A DNA stretch of 64,000 bases, from assembly GCA_014843695.1 (NCBI GenBank), contig CM026391.1, forward strand, positions 36,521,064-36,585,063. Direction: 5' to 3'. A program made the position numbers and the translations under genes. The stretch's first letter is position 1; each line of letters opens with the position of its first letter. Positions 55,001 to 64,000 of the stretch are shown here, in pieces. The notes beneath the pieces were generated by a model that saw nothing but the letters and a program-made list of their open reading frames with translations, ran no database searches and was not told the origin of the DNA. Source of the stretch: Archivesica marissinica (Eukaryota; Mollusca; Bivalvia; Venerida; Vesicomyidae).

Positions 55001-58000
55001 CTGTTGCCTCTCCCGCGATATATGACCCTGTTGCCTCTCCCTAGATATATGTCCCTGTTGCCTCTCCTTCGATATATGTCCCTGTTGCCTCCCCCGCGAT
55101 ATATGTCCCTGTTGCCTCTCCTTCGATATATGTCCCTGTTGCCTCTCCCTTGATATATGACCCTGTTGCCTCTCCCTAGATATATGTCCCTGTTGCCTCT
55201 CCTTCGATATATGTCCATGTTGCCTCTCCTTCGATATATGTCCCTGTTGCCTCTCCCGCGATATATGACCCTGTTGCCTCTCCTTCGATATATGTCCCTG
55301 TTGCCTCTCCCTCGATATATGTCCCTGCTGCCTCTCCTTCGATATATGTCCCTTTTGCCTCTCCTTCGATATATATCCCTGTTGCCTCTCCCGCGATATA
55401 TGACCCTGTAGTCTCTCCCTCGATATATGTCCCTGTTGCCTCTCCCGCGATATATGTACCTGTTGCCTTTCCCTCGAGATATGTCCCTGTTGCCTTTCCC
55501 TCAATACATGTCCCTGTTGCCTCTCCTTCGATATATGTCCCTGTTGCCTCTCCCGCGATATATGACCCTGTTGCCTCTCCTTCGATATATGTCCCTGTTG
55601 CCTCTCCTTCCACATATGTCCCTGTTGCCTCTCCCGCGATATATGACACTGTTGCCTCTCCCTAGATATATGTCCCTGTTGCCTCTCCCTCGATACATGT
55701 CCCTGTTGCCTCTCCCTCGATACATGTCCCTGTTGCCTCTCCCTCGATACATGTCCCTGTTGCGTCTCTCTTGATATATGTCCCTGTTGCCTCTCCTTTA
55801 ATATATGTCCCTGTTGCCTCTCCCTCGAGATATGTCCCTGTTGCCGCTCCCTCGAGATATGTCCCTGCTGCCTCTCCCTCGATATATGTCCCTGCTGCAT
55901 CTCCCTCGATATATGTCCCTGTTGCCTCTCCCTAGATATATGTCCATGTTGCCTCTCCCTCGATACATGTCCCTGTTGCCTCTCTTTCGATATATGTCCC
56001 TGTTGCCTCTCCCGCGATATATGACCCTGTTGCCTCTCTTTCGATATATGTCCCTGTTGCCTCTCCTTCCATATATGTCCCTGTTGCCTCTCCCTTGATA
56101 TATGACCCTGTTGCCTCTCCCTAGATATATGTCCCTGTTGCCTCTCCTTCGATATATGTCCATGTTGCCTCTCCTTCGATATATGTCCCTGTTGCCTCTC
56201 CCGCGATATATGACCCTGTTGCCTCTCCTTCGATATATGTCCCTGTTGCCTCTCCCTCGATATATGTCCCTGCTGCCTCTCCTTCGATATATGTCCCTGT
56301 TGCCTCTCCTTCGATATATGTCCCTGTTGCCTCTCCCGCGATATATGTCCCTGTAGTCTCTCCCTCGATATATGACTATGTTGCCTCTCCTTCGATATAT
56401 GTCCCTGTTGCCTCTCCTTCTATATATGTCCCTGCTGCCTCTCCCTCGATATATGTCCCTGCTGCATCTCCCTCGATATATGACCCTGTTTCCGCTCCCT
56501 CGATATATGCCCCTGTTGCCTCTCCTTCGATATATGTCCCTGTTTCCTCTCCCTCGATATATGACCCTGTTGCCTCTCCTTCGATATATGTCCCTGTTGC
56601 CTCTCCCTCGATATATGTCCCTGCTGCCTCTCCCTCGAGATATGTCCCTGCTGCCTCTCCCTCGATATATGTCCCTGTTGCCTCTCCCTCGATATATGTC
56701 CCTGCTGCCTCTCCCTAGATATATGTCCATGTTGCCTCTCCCTCGATACATGTCCCTGTTGCCTCTCTTTCGATATATGTCCCTGTTGCCTCTCCCGCGA
56801 TATATGACCCTGTTGCCTCTCTTTCGATATATGTCCCTGTTGCCTCTCCTTCCATATATGTCCCTGTTGCCTCTCCCGCGATATATGACCCTGTTGCCTC
56901 TCCCTAGATATATGTCCCTGTTGCCTCTCCTTCGATATATGTCCCTGTTGCCTCCCCCGCGATATATGTCCCTGTTGCCTCTCCCTTGATATATGACCCT
57001 GTTGCCTCTCCTTCGATATATGTCCCTGTTGCCTCTCCCTCGATATATGTCCCTGCTGCCTCTCCCTCGAGATATGTCCCTGCTGCCTCTCCCTCGATAT
57101 ATGTCCCTGTTGCCTCTCCCTCGATATATGTCCCTGCTGCCTCTCCCTCGATATATGTCCCTGCTGCATGTCCCTCGATATATGTCCCTGCTGCATGTCT
57201 CTCGATAGATGTCCCTGCTGCATGTCCCTCGATATATGTCCCTGCTGCATGTCCCTCGATATATGTCCCTGTTGCCTCTCCTTCGATATATGTCCCTGTT
57301 GCCTCTCCCGCGATATATGTCCCTGTAGTCTCTCCCTCGATATATGTCCCTGTTGCCTCTCCCGCGATATATGTCCCTGTTGCCTTTCCCTCGAGATATG
57401 TCCCTGTTGCCTTTCCCTCGATACATGTCCCTGTTGCCTCTCCTTCGATATATGTCCCTGTTGCCTCTCCTGCGATATATGACCCTGTTGCTTCTCCTTC
57501 GATATATGTCCCTGTTGCCTCTCCTTCCATATATGTCCCTGTTGCCTCTCCCGCGATATATGACACTGTTGCCTCTCCCTAGATATATGTCCCTGTTGTT
57601 TCTCCCTCGATACATGTCCCTGTTGCCTCTCCCTCGATACATGTCCCTGTTGCCTCTCCCTCGATACATGTCCCTGTTGCGTCTCTCTTGATATATGTCC
57701 CTGTTGCCTCTCCTTTGATATATGTCCCTGTTGCCTCTCCCTCGAGATATGTCCCAGTTGCCGCTCCCTCGAGATATGTCCCTGCTGCCTCTCCCTCTAT
57801 ATATGTCCCTGCTGCATCTCCCTCGATATATGTCCCTGTTGCCTCTCCCTAGATATATGTCCATGTTTCCTCTCCCTCGATAAATGTCCCTGTTGCCTCT
57901 CCTTCGATATATGTCCCTGTTGCCTCTCCCGCGATATATGACCCTGTTGCCTCTCTTTCGATATATGTCCATGTTGCCTCTCCTTCCATATATGTCCCTG

Positions 58001-60030
58001 TTGCCTCTCCCGCGATATATGACCCTGTTGCCTCTCCCTAGATATATGTCCCTGTTGCCTCTCCTTCGATATATGTCCCTGTTGCCTCCCCCGCGATATA
58101 TGTCCCTGTTGCCTCTCCTTCGATATATGTCCCTGTTGCCTCTCCCTTGATATATGACCCTGTTGCCTCTCCCTAGATATATGTCCCTGTTGCCTCTCCT
58201 TCGATATATGTCCATGTTGCCTCTCCTTCGATATATGTCCCTGTTGCCTCTCCCGCGATATATGACCCTGTTGCCTCTCCTTCGATATATGTCCCTGTTG
58301 CCTCTCCTCGATATATGTCCCTGTGCCTCTCCTCGATATATGCCCTGTTGCCTCTCCCTCGATATATGTCCCTGCTGCCTCTCCTTCGATATATGTCCCT
58401 GTTGCCTCTCCTTCGATATATTCCCTGTGCCCAAACCCCTCGATATATGTCCCTGCTGCCTCTCCTTCGATATATGTCCCTGTTGCCTCTCCTTCGATAT
58501 ATATCCCTGTTGCCTCTCCCGCGATATATGTCCCTGTAGTCTCTCCCTCGATATATGTCCCTGTTGCCTCTCCCGCGATATATGTCCCTGTTGCCTTTCC
58601 CTCGAGATATGTCCTGTTGCTTCCCTCATAATGTCCCTGTTGCCTCTCCTTCGATATATGTCCCTGTTGCCTCTCCGCGATATATGACCCTGTTGCCTCT
58701 CCTTCGATATATGTCCCTGTTGCCTCTCCTTCCATATATGTCCCTGTTGCCTCTCCCGCGATATATGACACTGTTGCCTCTCCCTAGATATATGTCCCTG
58801 TTGCCTCTCCCTCGATACATGTCCCTGTTGCCTCTCCCTCGATACATGTCCCTGTTGCCTCTCCCTCGATACATGTCCCTGTTGCGTCTCTCTTGATATA
58901 TGTCCCTGTTGCCTCTCCTTTAATATATGTCCCTGTTGCCTCTCCCTCGAGATATGTCCCTGTTGCCGCTCCCTCGAGATATGTCCCTGCTGCCTCTCCC
59001 TCGATATATGTCCCTGCTGCATCTCCCTCGATATATGTCCCTGTTGCCTCTCCCTAGATATATGTCCATGTTGCCTCTCCCTCGATACATGTCCCTGTTG
59101 CCTCTCTTTCGATATATGTCCCTGTTGCCTCTCCCGCGATATATGACCCTGTTGCCTCTCTTTCGATATATGTCCCTGTTGCCTCTCCTTCCATATATGT
59201 CCCTGTTGCCTCTCCCGCGATATATGACCCTGTTGCCTCTCCCTAGATATATGTCCCTGTTGCCTCTCCTTCGATATATGTCCCTGTTGCCTCCCCCGCG
59301 ATATATGTCCCTGTTGCCTCTCCCTTGATATATGACCCTGTTGCCTCTCCCTAGATATATGTCCCTGTTGCCTCTCCTTCGATATATGTCCCTGTTGCCT
59401 CTCCCTCGATATATGTCCCTGTTGCCTCTCCTTCGATATATGTCCCTGTTGCCTCTCCCGCGATATATGTCCCTGTTGCCTCTCCTTCGATATATGTCCC
59501 TGTTGCCTCTCCCTCGATATATGTCCCTGTGCTCTCCCTCGATATATGTCCTGTTGCCTCTCCTTCGATATATGTCCCTGTTGCCTCTCCTTCGATATAT
59601 GTCCCTGTGCCTCTCCCTCGATATATGTCCCTGCTGCCTCTCCCTCGATATATGTCCCTGCTGCCTCTCCCTCGATATATGTCCCTGCTGCCTCTCCCTC
59701 GATATATGTCCCTGCTGCCTCTCCCTCGATATATGTCCCTGCTGCATGTCCCTCGATATATGTCCCTGCTGCATGTCCCTCGATATATGTCCCTGCTGCA
59801 TCTCCCTCGATATATGTCCAACCGCTTCCTCGATAATGTCCTGCTGCATCTCCCTCGATATATGACCCTGTTTCCTCTCCATCGATATATGTCTCTGTTG
59901 CCTCTCCCTCGATATATGTCCCAGCTGCCTCTCCCTCAATATATGTCCCTGCTGCATGTCCCTCGATATATGTCCCTGCTGCATGTCCCTCGATATATGT
60001 CCCTATTATATCTCCCTTGATATATGTCCC
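52009..60030. repeat. 27-bp satellite array, about 297 copies, with ~1.08-kb higher-order repeats
   Basis: The unit is CCTGTTGCCTCTCCCTCGAT plus ATATGTC. Variants include CCTTCGATATATG, CCCGCGATATATGA, CCTCGAGATATG, CCTCGATACATG and CCTAGATATATG. The CCTAGATATATGTCCATG type, or its close variant, recurs at about 52665, 53745, 54852, 55932, 56715, 57849 and 59054. The first spacings are 1080, 1107, 1080, 783 and 1134 bp, all exact multiples of 27. Long minus-strand ORFs (over 1000 codons) arise because 27 is divisible by 3. Clusters of 1-3-bp deletions lie at 58300-58690 and 59525-59840. Confidence 0.97.
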
Positions 60031-62165
60031 TATTATCTCTCTATCTTGATATATGTCCCTATTGTATCTCCCTTGATATATGTCCCTATTGTATCTCCCT
60101 CGAGATATGTCACTATTGCCACTCCCTCGATATATGTTACTATTGCCACTCCCTCGATATATGTCACTATTGCCTCTCCCTCGAGATATGTCACTATTGC
60201 CTCCCCTCGAGAAATGTAACTATTGCCACTCCCTCGATATATGTCACTATTGCCACTCCCTCGATATATGTCACTATTGCCACTCCCTCGAGATATGTCA
60301 CTATTGCCACTCCCTCGATATATGTCACTATTGCCTCCCCTCGAGAAATGTCACTATTGCCTCCCCTCGAGAAATGTCACTATTGCCACTCCCTCGAGAT
60401 ATGTCACTATTGCCACTCCCTCGATATATGTCACTATTGCCACTCCTTCGAGATATATCACTATTGCCACTCCCTCGATATATGTCACTATTGCCTCCCC
60501 TCGAGAAATGTCACTATTGCCTCCCCTCGAGATATGTCACTATTGCCTCTCCCTCGAGATATGTCACTATTGCCACTCCCTCGATATATGTCACTATTGC
60601 CTCTCCATCGAGATAGGTCAGTATTACCTTTCCCTCGATATATGTCCCTGTTGCCTCTCCCTCGATATATGTCCCTGTTGCCTCTCCCTCGATATATGTC
60701 CCTGTTGCCTCTCCCTAGATATATGTCCATGTTTCCTCTCCCTCGATAAATGTCCCTGTTGCCTCTCCTTCGATATATGTCCCTGTTGCCTCTCCCGCGA
60801 TATATGACCCTGTTGCCTCTCTTTCGATATATGTCCATGTTGCCTCTCCTTCCATATATGTCCCTGTTGCCTCTCCCTCGATATATGTCACTGTTGCCTC
60901 TCCCTCGATATATCCCTGCTGCCTCTCCCTCGATATATGTCCCGCTGCATGTCCCTCGACATATCCCTGCTGCATGTCCCTCGATATATGTCCCTGTTGC
61001 CTCTCCCTCGATATATGTCCCTGCTGCATGTCCCTCGATATATGTCCCTGCTGCATGTCCCTCGACATATCCCTGCTGCATGTCCCTCGATATATGTCCA
61101 TGTTGCCTCTCCCTCGATATATGTCCCTGCTGCATGTCCCTCGATATATGTCCCTGCTGCATGTCCCTCGACATATGTCCCTGCTGCATGTCCCTCGATA
61201 TATGTCCCTATTATATCTCCCTTGATATATGTCCCTATTGTCTCTCTCTCTTATATGTGTCTATTGTATCTCCCTTGATATATGTCCCTATTGTATCTCC
61301 CTCGAGATATGTCACTATTGCCACTCCCTCGATATATGTCACTATTGCCACTCCCTCGATATATGTCACTATTTCCTCTCCCTCGAGAAATGTCACTATT
61401 GCCACTCCCTCGATATATTTCACTATTGCCTCTCCCTCGAGAAATGTCACTATTGCCATTCCCTCGATATATGTCACTATTGCCACTCCCTCGATATATG
61501 TCACTATTGCCACTCCCTGGAGATATGTCACTATTGCCACTCCATCGAGATAGGTCAGTATTGCCTCTCCCTCGAGAAATGTCACTATTGCTACTCCCTC
61601 GAGATATGTCACTATTGCCACTCCCTCGAGATATGTCACTATTACCACTCCCTCGATATATGTCACTATTGCCACTCCCTAGAGATATGTCACTATTGCC
61701 ACTGCCTCGAGATAGGTCAGTATTACCTTTCCCTCGAGATATGTCATTATTGCCACTCCATCGAGATAGGTCAGTATTACCTTTCCCTCGAGATATGTCA
61801 CTATTGCTACTCCCTCGAGATATGTCACTATTGCCACTCCCTCGATATATGTCACTATTGCCACTCCCTCGAGATAGGTCAGTATTACCTTTCCCTCGAG
61901 ATATGTCACTATTGCCACTCCCTCGAGATAGGTCAGTATTACCTTTCCCTCGAGATATGTCACTATTGCCACTCCCTCGAGATAGGTCAGTATTACCTTT
62001 CCCTCGAGATGTGTCACTATTGCCACTCCCTCGAGATAGGTCAGTATTACCTTTCCCTCGAGATATATCAATATTGCCACTCCCTCGAGATAGGTCAGTA
62101 TTACCTTTCCCTCGAGATATGTCACTAGTGCCACTCCCTCGAGATAGGTCACTATTGCGTTTCCA
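60030..62165. repeat. 27-bp satellite, right-hand subfamily, about 79 copies
   Basis: The unit changes to CACTATTGCCACTCCCTCGA plus TATATGT, with CTCGAGATATG, CCTCGAGAAATG and CCATCGAGATAGG variants. From about 61700 a two-unit (54-bp) period dominates: CAGTATTACCTTTCCCTCGA alternating with CACTATTGCCACTCCCTCGA. Blocks of the main subfamily return at about 60635-61230, so the two types are interleaved by segmental duplication. The array ends near TTTCCATCGATGG. Confidence 0.96.
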
Positions 62166-62584
62166 TCGATGGACTCAGTTAGGAACTAACTCCGGATATA
62201 CTAGTGGTATAAATTAGTTTCGTGTTCGAGCTTAATGAAGTTTGTACAAACTAAACTCTTCGATTTCCATTGATTATTCATGTTTGTCATGAGCGTCTTA
62301 GGTTCTCTGTCACATCTAATTTCTATTTTCATTCGATCTAACTTGATGCATTTTAAAACAGTTAAATACTTAAAATCCATCAATGCGTTAATAATTTACA
62401 CGACAGCCTATAATGTAAATTCGAGAGGATGCGAGATTCGGTTTGATTAGTTTTATGATGGCTATGTGTCTGAGTGTTACAATGTTTGGTTGTTTATTGT
62501 CGCTATAGTGTCACTGTAGTGTGCTTATGATCATTAATATTGTCAATGTGACCCGGCTCGTCATTGCTTCTAATTGTGTGTGTG
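62166..62584. other. Stretch without recognisable features
   Basis: Unique-looking AT-rich sequence between the satellite and SINE D. Confidence 0.5.
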
Positions 62585-62870
62585 TGTGTTTTACGTTTAT
62601 CTATCGTCGCTACCGATTGCCCATATGAGCGACGCCTCCTGAAGAGATTAGTCATTTTAGATTTTTGGAGGATAGTGCAATGATACAGACAGATACCCAT
62701 TCCGGAGTCTCCTCTGGTTCTTGTACGTGCACGGTGTAAAACACCGACACGATACCTCGGTTTAACGTCCCATCTGAAAGACTGTTAATTTTATTAGGGT
62801 CATACATGGGATGGAACCTGCGATCCCTGGATTAGCAGTCCAGCGTGTTACCACTGGACACCAGGTCCGT
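62585..62870 (-). mobile_element. SINE D, minus strand, full length
   Basis: Plus-strand landmarks: TTATCTATCGTCGCTACCGA, CGACGCCTCCTGAAGAGATT, GGAGGATAGTGCAATGATAC, ACCTCGGTTTAACGTCCCAT, then the head GGGATGGAACCTGCGATCCC and GTCCAGCGTGTTACCACTGG. The B box is damaged (GGTTCCATCCC). Confidence 0.88.
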
Positions 62871-63394
62871 CTGTGTTGTAATTGTGATACACTTTGCTCA
62901 GTGTTCCATGTTGTGTTCCATGTTATACAATTGTTTAGTTTCTACTGTCTACCGATCTGTCTAAATATTTATATTTGGCGCCAAACGAAACCAGTTGTTT
63001 GGAATAAGCAAACGAATACACGCGATTATTTACAAGTAATGTAATAATAGTGTAATGAAACTCTTGCTTAAGAAAAACTCGGTTTGACCTAGACATTGAA
63101 GGTCATTAAATCCTTTTGTTGGTGACGTGTGTGGCCTAAGGGTTTCACGCCACAATGCAACTATATAGATCAACGTTTAATGTAACTTTTCAGAGGAGTC
63201 ATTGACTGGTACGCTCAGTATTGCTTTAAGATCAATACTTGTTTTCTTTATCAATATATTGTATGACCATTTCCGGACAAACTGAGATCACATCCAATCC
63301 AGTAGTTTTGTTCATACTCGCCATCGCATAAATGCATTTGGGCGAGTAAATATTTGTTGCGTTGATCCGTCGATTGTTTTGATATCTCGAGTAG
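62871..63394. other. Stretch without recognisable features
   Basis: No repeat or transposon end recognised. A 77-codon ORF (62811-63044) overlaps SINE D and has no domain. Confidence 0.5.
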
Positions 63395-63562
63395 TCAACT
63401 TCTTCGATGGTCGCCAGATCGGACAGTTGGTTTTTCTCCGGGTACTCCTGTTTCCTCCCACACGAATGACCACATATACGCTTTCATCCGCGCCAACGAG
63501 AGTGATTAATGTAAGTTGTTAAAACTTGCTTCGCAATCATTGTAAAATAAATAAAGTTTAAA
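63395..63562 (+). mobile_element. SINE B, head-truncated
   Basis: TTTCTCCGGGTACTCCTGTT, TCCTCCCACACGAATGACCA, CGCTTTCATCCGCGCCAACG, AGAGTGATTAATGTAAGTTG, CTTGCTTCGCAATCATTGTA and AAATAAATAAAG. These match the 3' two thirds of the 19085 copy on the opposite strand. Confidence 0.87.
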
Positions 63563-63629
63563 CTTCTTCCTTCCTATAGTAACAAATCCTGGGTGCCGGT
63601 ACTTTTCTTCTTTTCTTACTCCTCCACAG

Positions 63630-63892
63630 TTGTCATACCGTAACAGAGGAGACTGCTGGCTGCCATTCTGGTCATGGATCTTCAAGACAATTCTGCATCC
63701 CCGGTTGACTCGACCATATGTCGCTCCAGCACGACTTCACGATTAAAACTATGTACAACACATGTGGCACGCACCGTGACTATGCCGATTAATCCAAGTA
63801 TTGCATCCGCTGATGTTGCGGGATGTGCCTTAGTCACGCCCGGCACGTTGCGGAGGCTGACCTGGGTGAGATCACATGTGGAAGGCAGGTAG
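63630..63892 (+). CDS. Possible exon of an unidentified gene (weak)
   Basis: A pyrimidine tract ending TTACTCCTCCACAG (AG at 63628-63629) looks like a splice acceptor. About 45 nt later an ATG (63674) opens 72 codons, ending at TAG. GGCAG followed by GTAGCT near 63887 could be a donor just before the stop. The predicted peptide has no domain or signal I recognise. An in-frame stop at 63641 means the ATG would have to be the start. It could be a first coding exon of a gene to the right, or chance. Confidence 0.2.
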
Positions 63893-63937
63893 CTTTAGTT
63901 CCAATTATATATCTTAGGTTAATTGCGACAGGCTCGG

Positions 63938-64000
63938 CTGTCCGATTAGCGCAGTCGTTAGCAAGCTCGCTTCTCACAATTGCAATCATGGTTCGATCCT
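63938..64000 (+). mobile_element. SINE B head, cut by the right window edge
   Basis: GGCTGTCCGATTAGCGCAGT, CGTTAGCAAGCTCGCTTCTC and GGTTCGATCCT are the A- and B-box regions of SINE B. Since it is cut at the edge, the body cannot be checked, and a real tRNA cannot be strictly excluded. The match to the SINE at 19303 on the minus strand makes a SINE more likely. Confidence 0.8.

Noticed and set aside
51964..59022. Two minus-strand ORFs of over 1000 codons rich in Arg/Gly/Asp/Tyr (9-residue repeats)
   Set aside because: They come from a 27-bp satellite with several frames open on both strands. A run of short deletions breaks the frames without any sign of selection to keep them.
62150..62215. 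A matching inverted foldback arm at the right end of the 27-bp array (ATACTAGTGGTATAAAT)
   Set aside because: Only a short, weak match to the arm terminus (ACTAGTATATATA). The rest of the arm is absent, so I do not treat the 10-kb array as the inside of one element.

Overview
The window is eukaryotic DNA, most likely from a mollusc and probably a bivalve. The clues are a spliced metazoan Mastermind gene, many tRNA-headed SINE copies whose body sequences resemble ones I associate with bivalve genomes, and very abundant minisatellites. The species assignment is inference. There are no operons, Shine-Dalgarno sites or bacterial genes. By my estimate well over half of the 64 kb is tandem repeat.

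The only gene I can call with confidence is a Mastermind-like Notch co-activator (MAML) on the + strand. Exon 1 (20345-20596) carries the basic helix that binds the CSL-Notch complex. Exon 2 (40072-42312) carries the long Gln/Met-rich activation region and the stop. The two exons join in phase 0 to give about 830 residues. The 19.5-kb intron between them is filled with minisatellites (17-, 31-, 35-, 31-, 33-, 43/41- and 32-bp units), SINEs, DNA-transposon relics, a LINE reverse-transcriptase fragment and an intact foldback element. A perfect CSL/Su(H) site lies about 370 bp upstream of the start codon.

Layout. 1-14115: three contiguous satellites (51-bp, 29-bp and 31-bp units). 14.2-19.3 kb: a promoter-like block, a hAT MITE nested in a SINE, several SINEs and a small TIR element with an internal array. 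19.3-42.3 kb: MAML. 42.3-49.1 kb: SINEs, MITEs and E-box-bearing 46-bp and 27-bp arrays. 49.1-50.65 kb: arrays with 43-, 25- and 31-bp units. 51.1-52.0 kb: a SINE and a truncated foldback copy. 52.0-62.16 kb: a giant 27-bp satellite with roughly 1.08-kb higher-order repeats. 62.2-64.0 kb: SINEs and one weak exon candidate.

SINE names used below are local labels. A1 and A2 share a long-variable-arm (Leu/Ser-like) tRNA head but have different bodies. B has a head starting GGCTGTCCGATTAGCGCAG. C has a head starting GGAAGTCGTGATAGCGCAGT. D has a Thr(GGT)-like head.

The recurring theme is tandem expansion of pieces of transposable elements: a SINE B-box segment, a SINE body, the inner edge of a TIR and the middle of a MITE. 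Very long open frames on both strands of the 51-, 33- and 27-bp arrays are explained by unit lengths divisible by three, and I do not call them genes.
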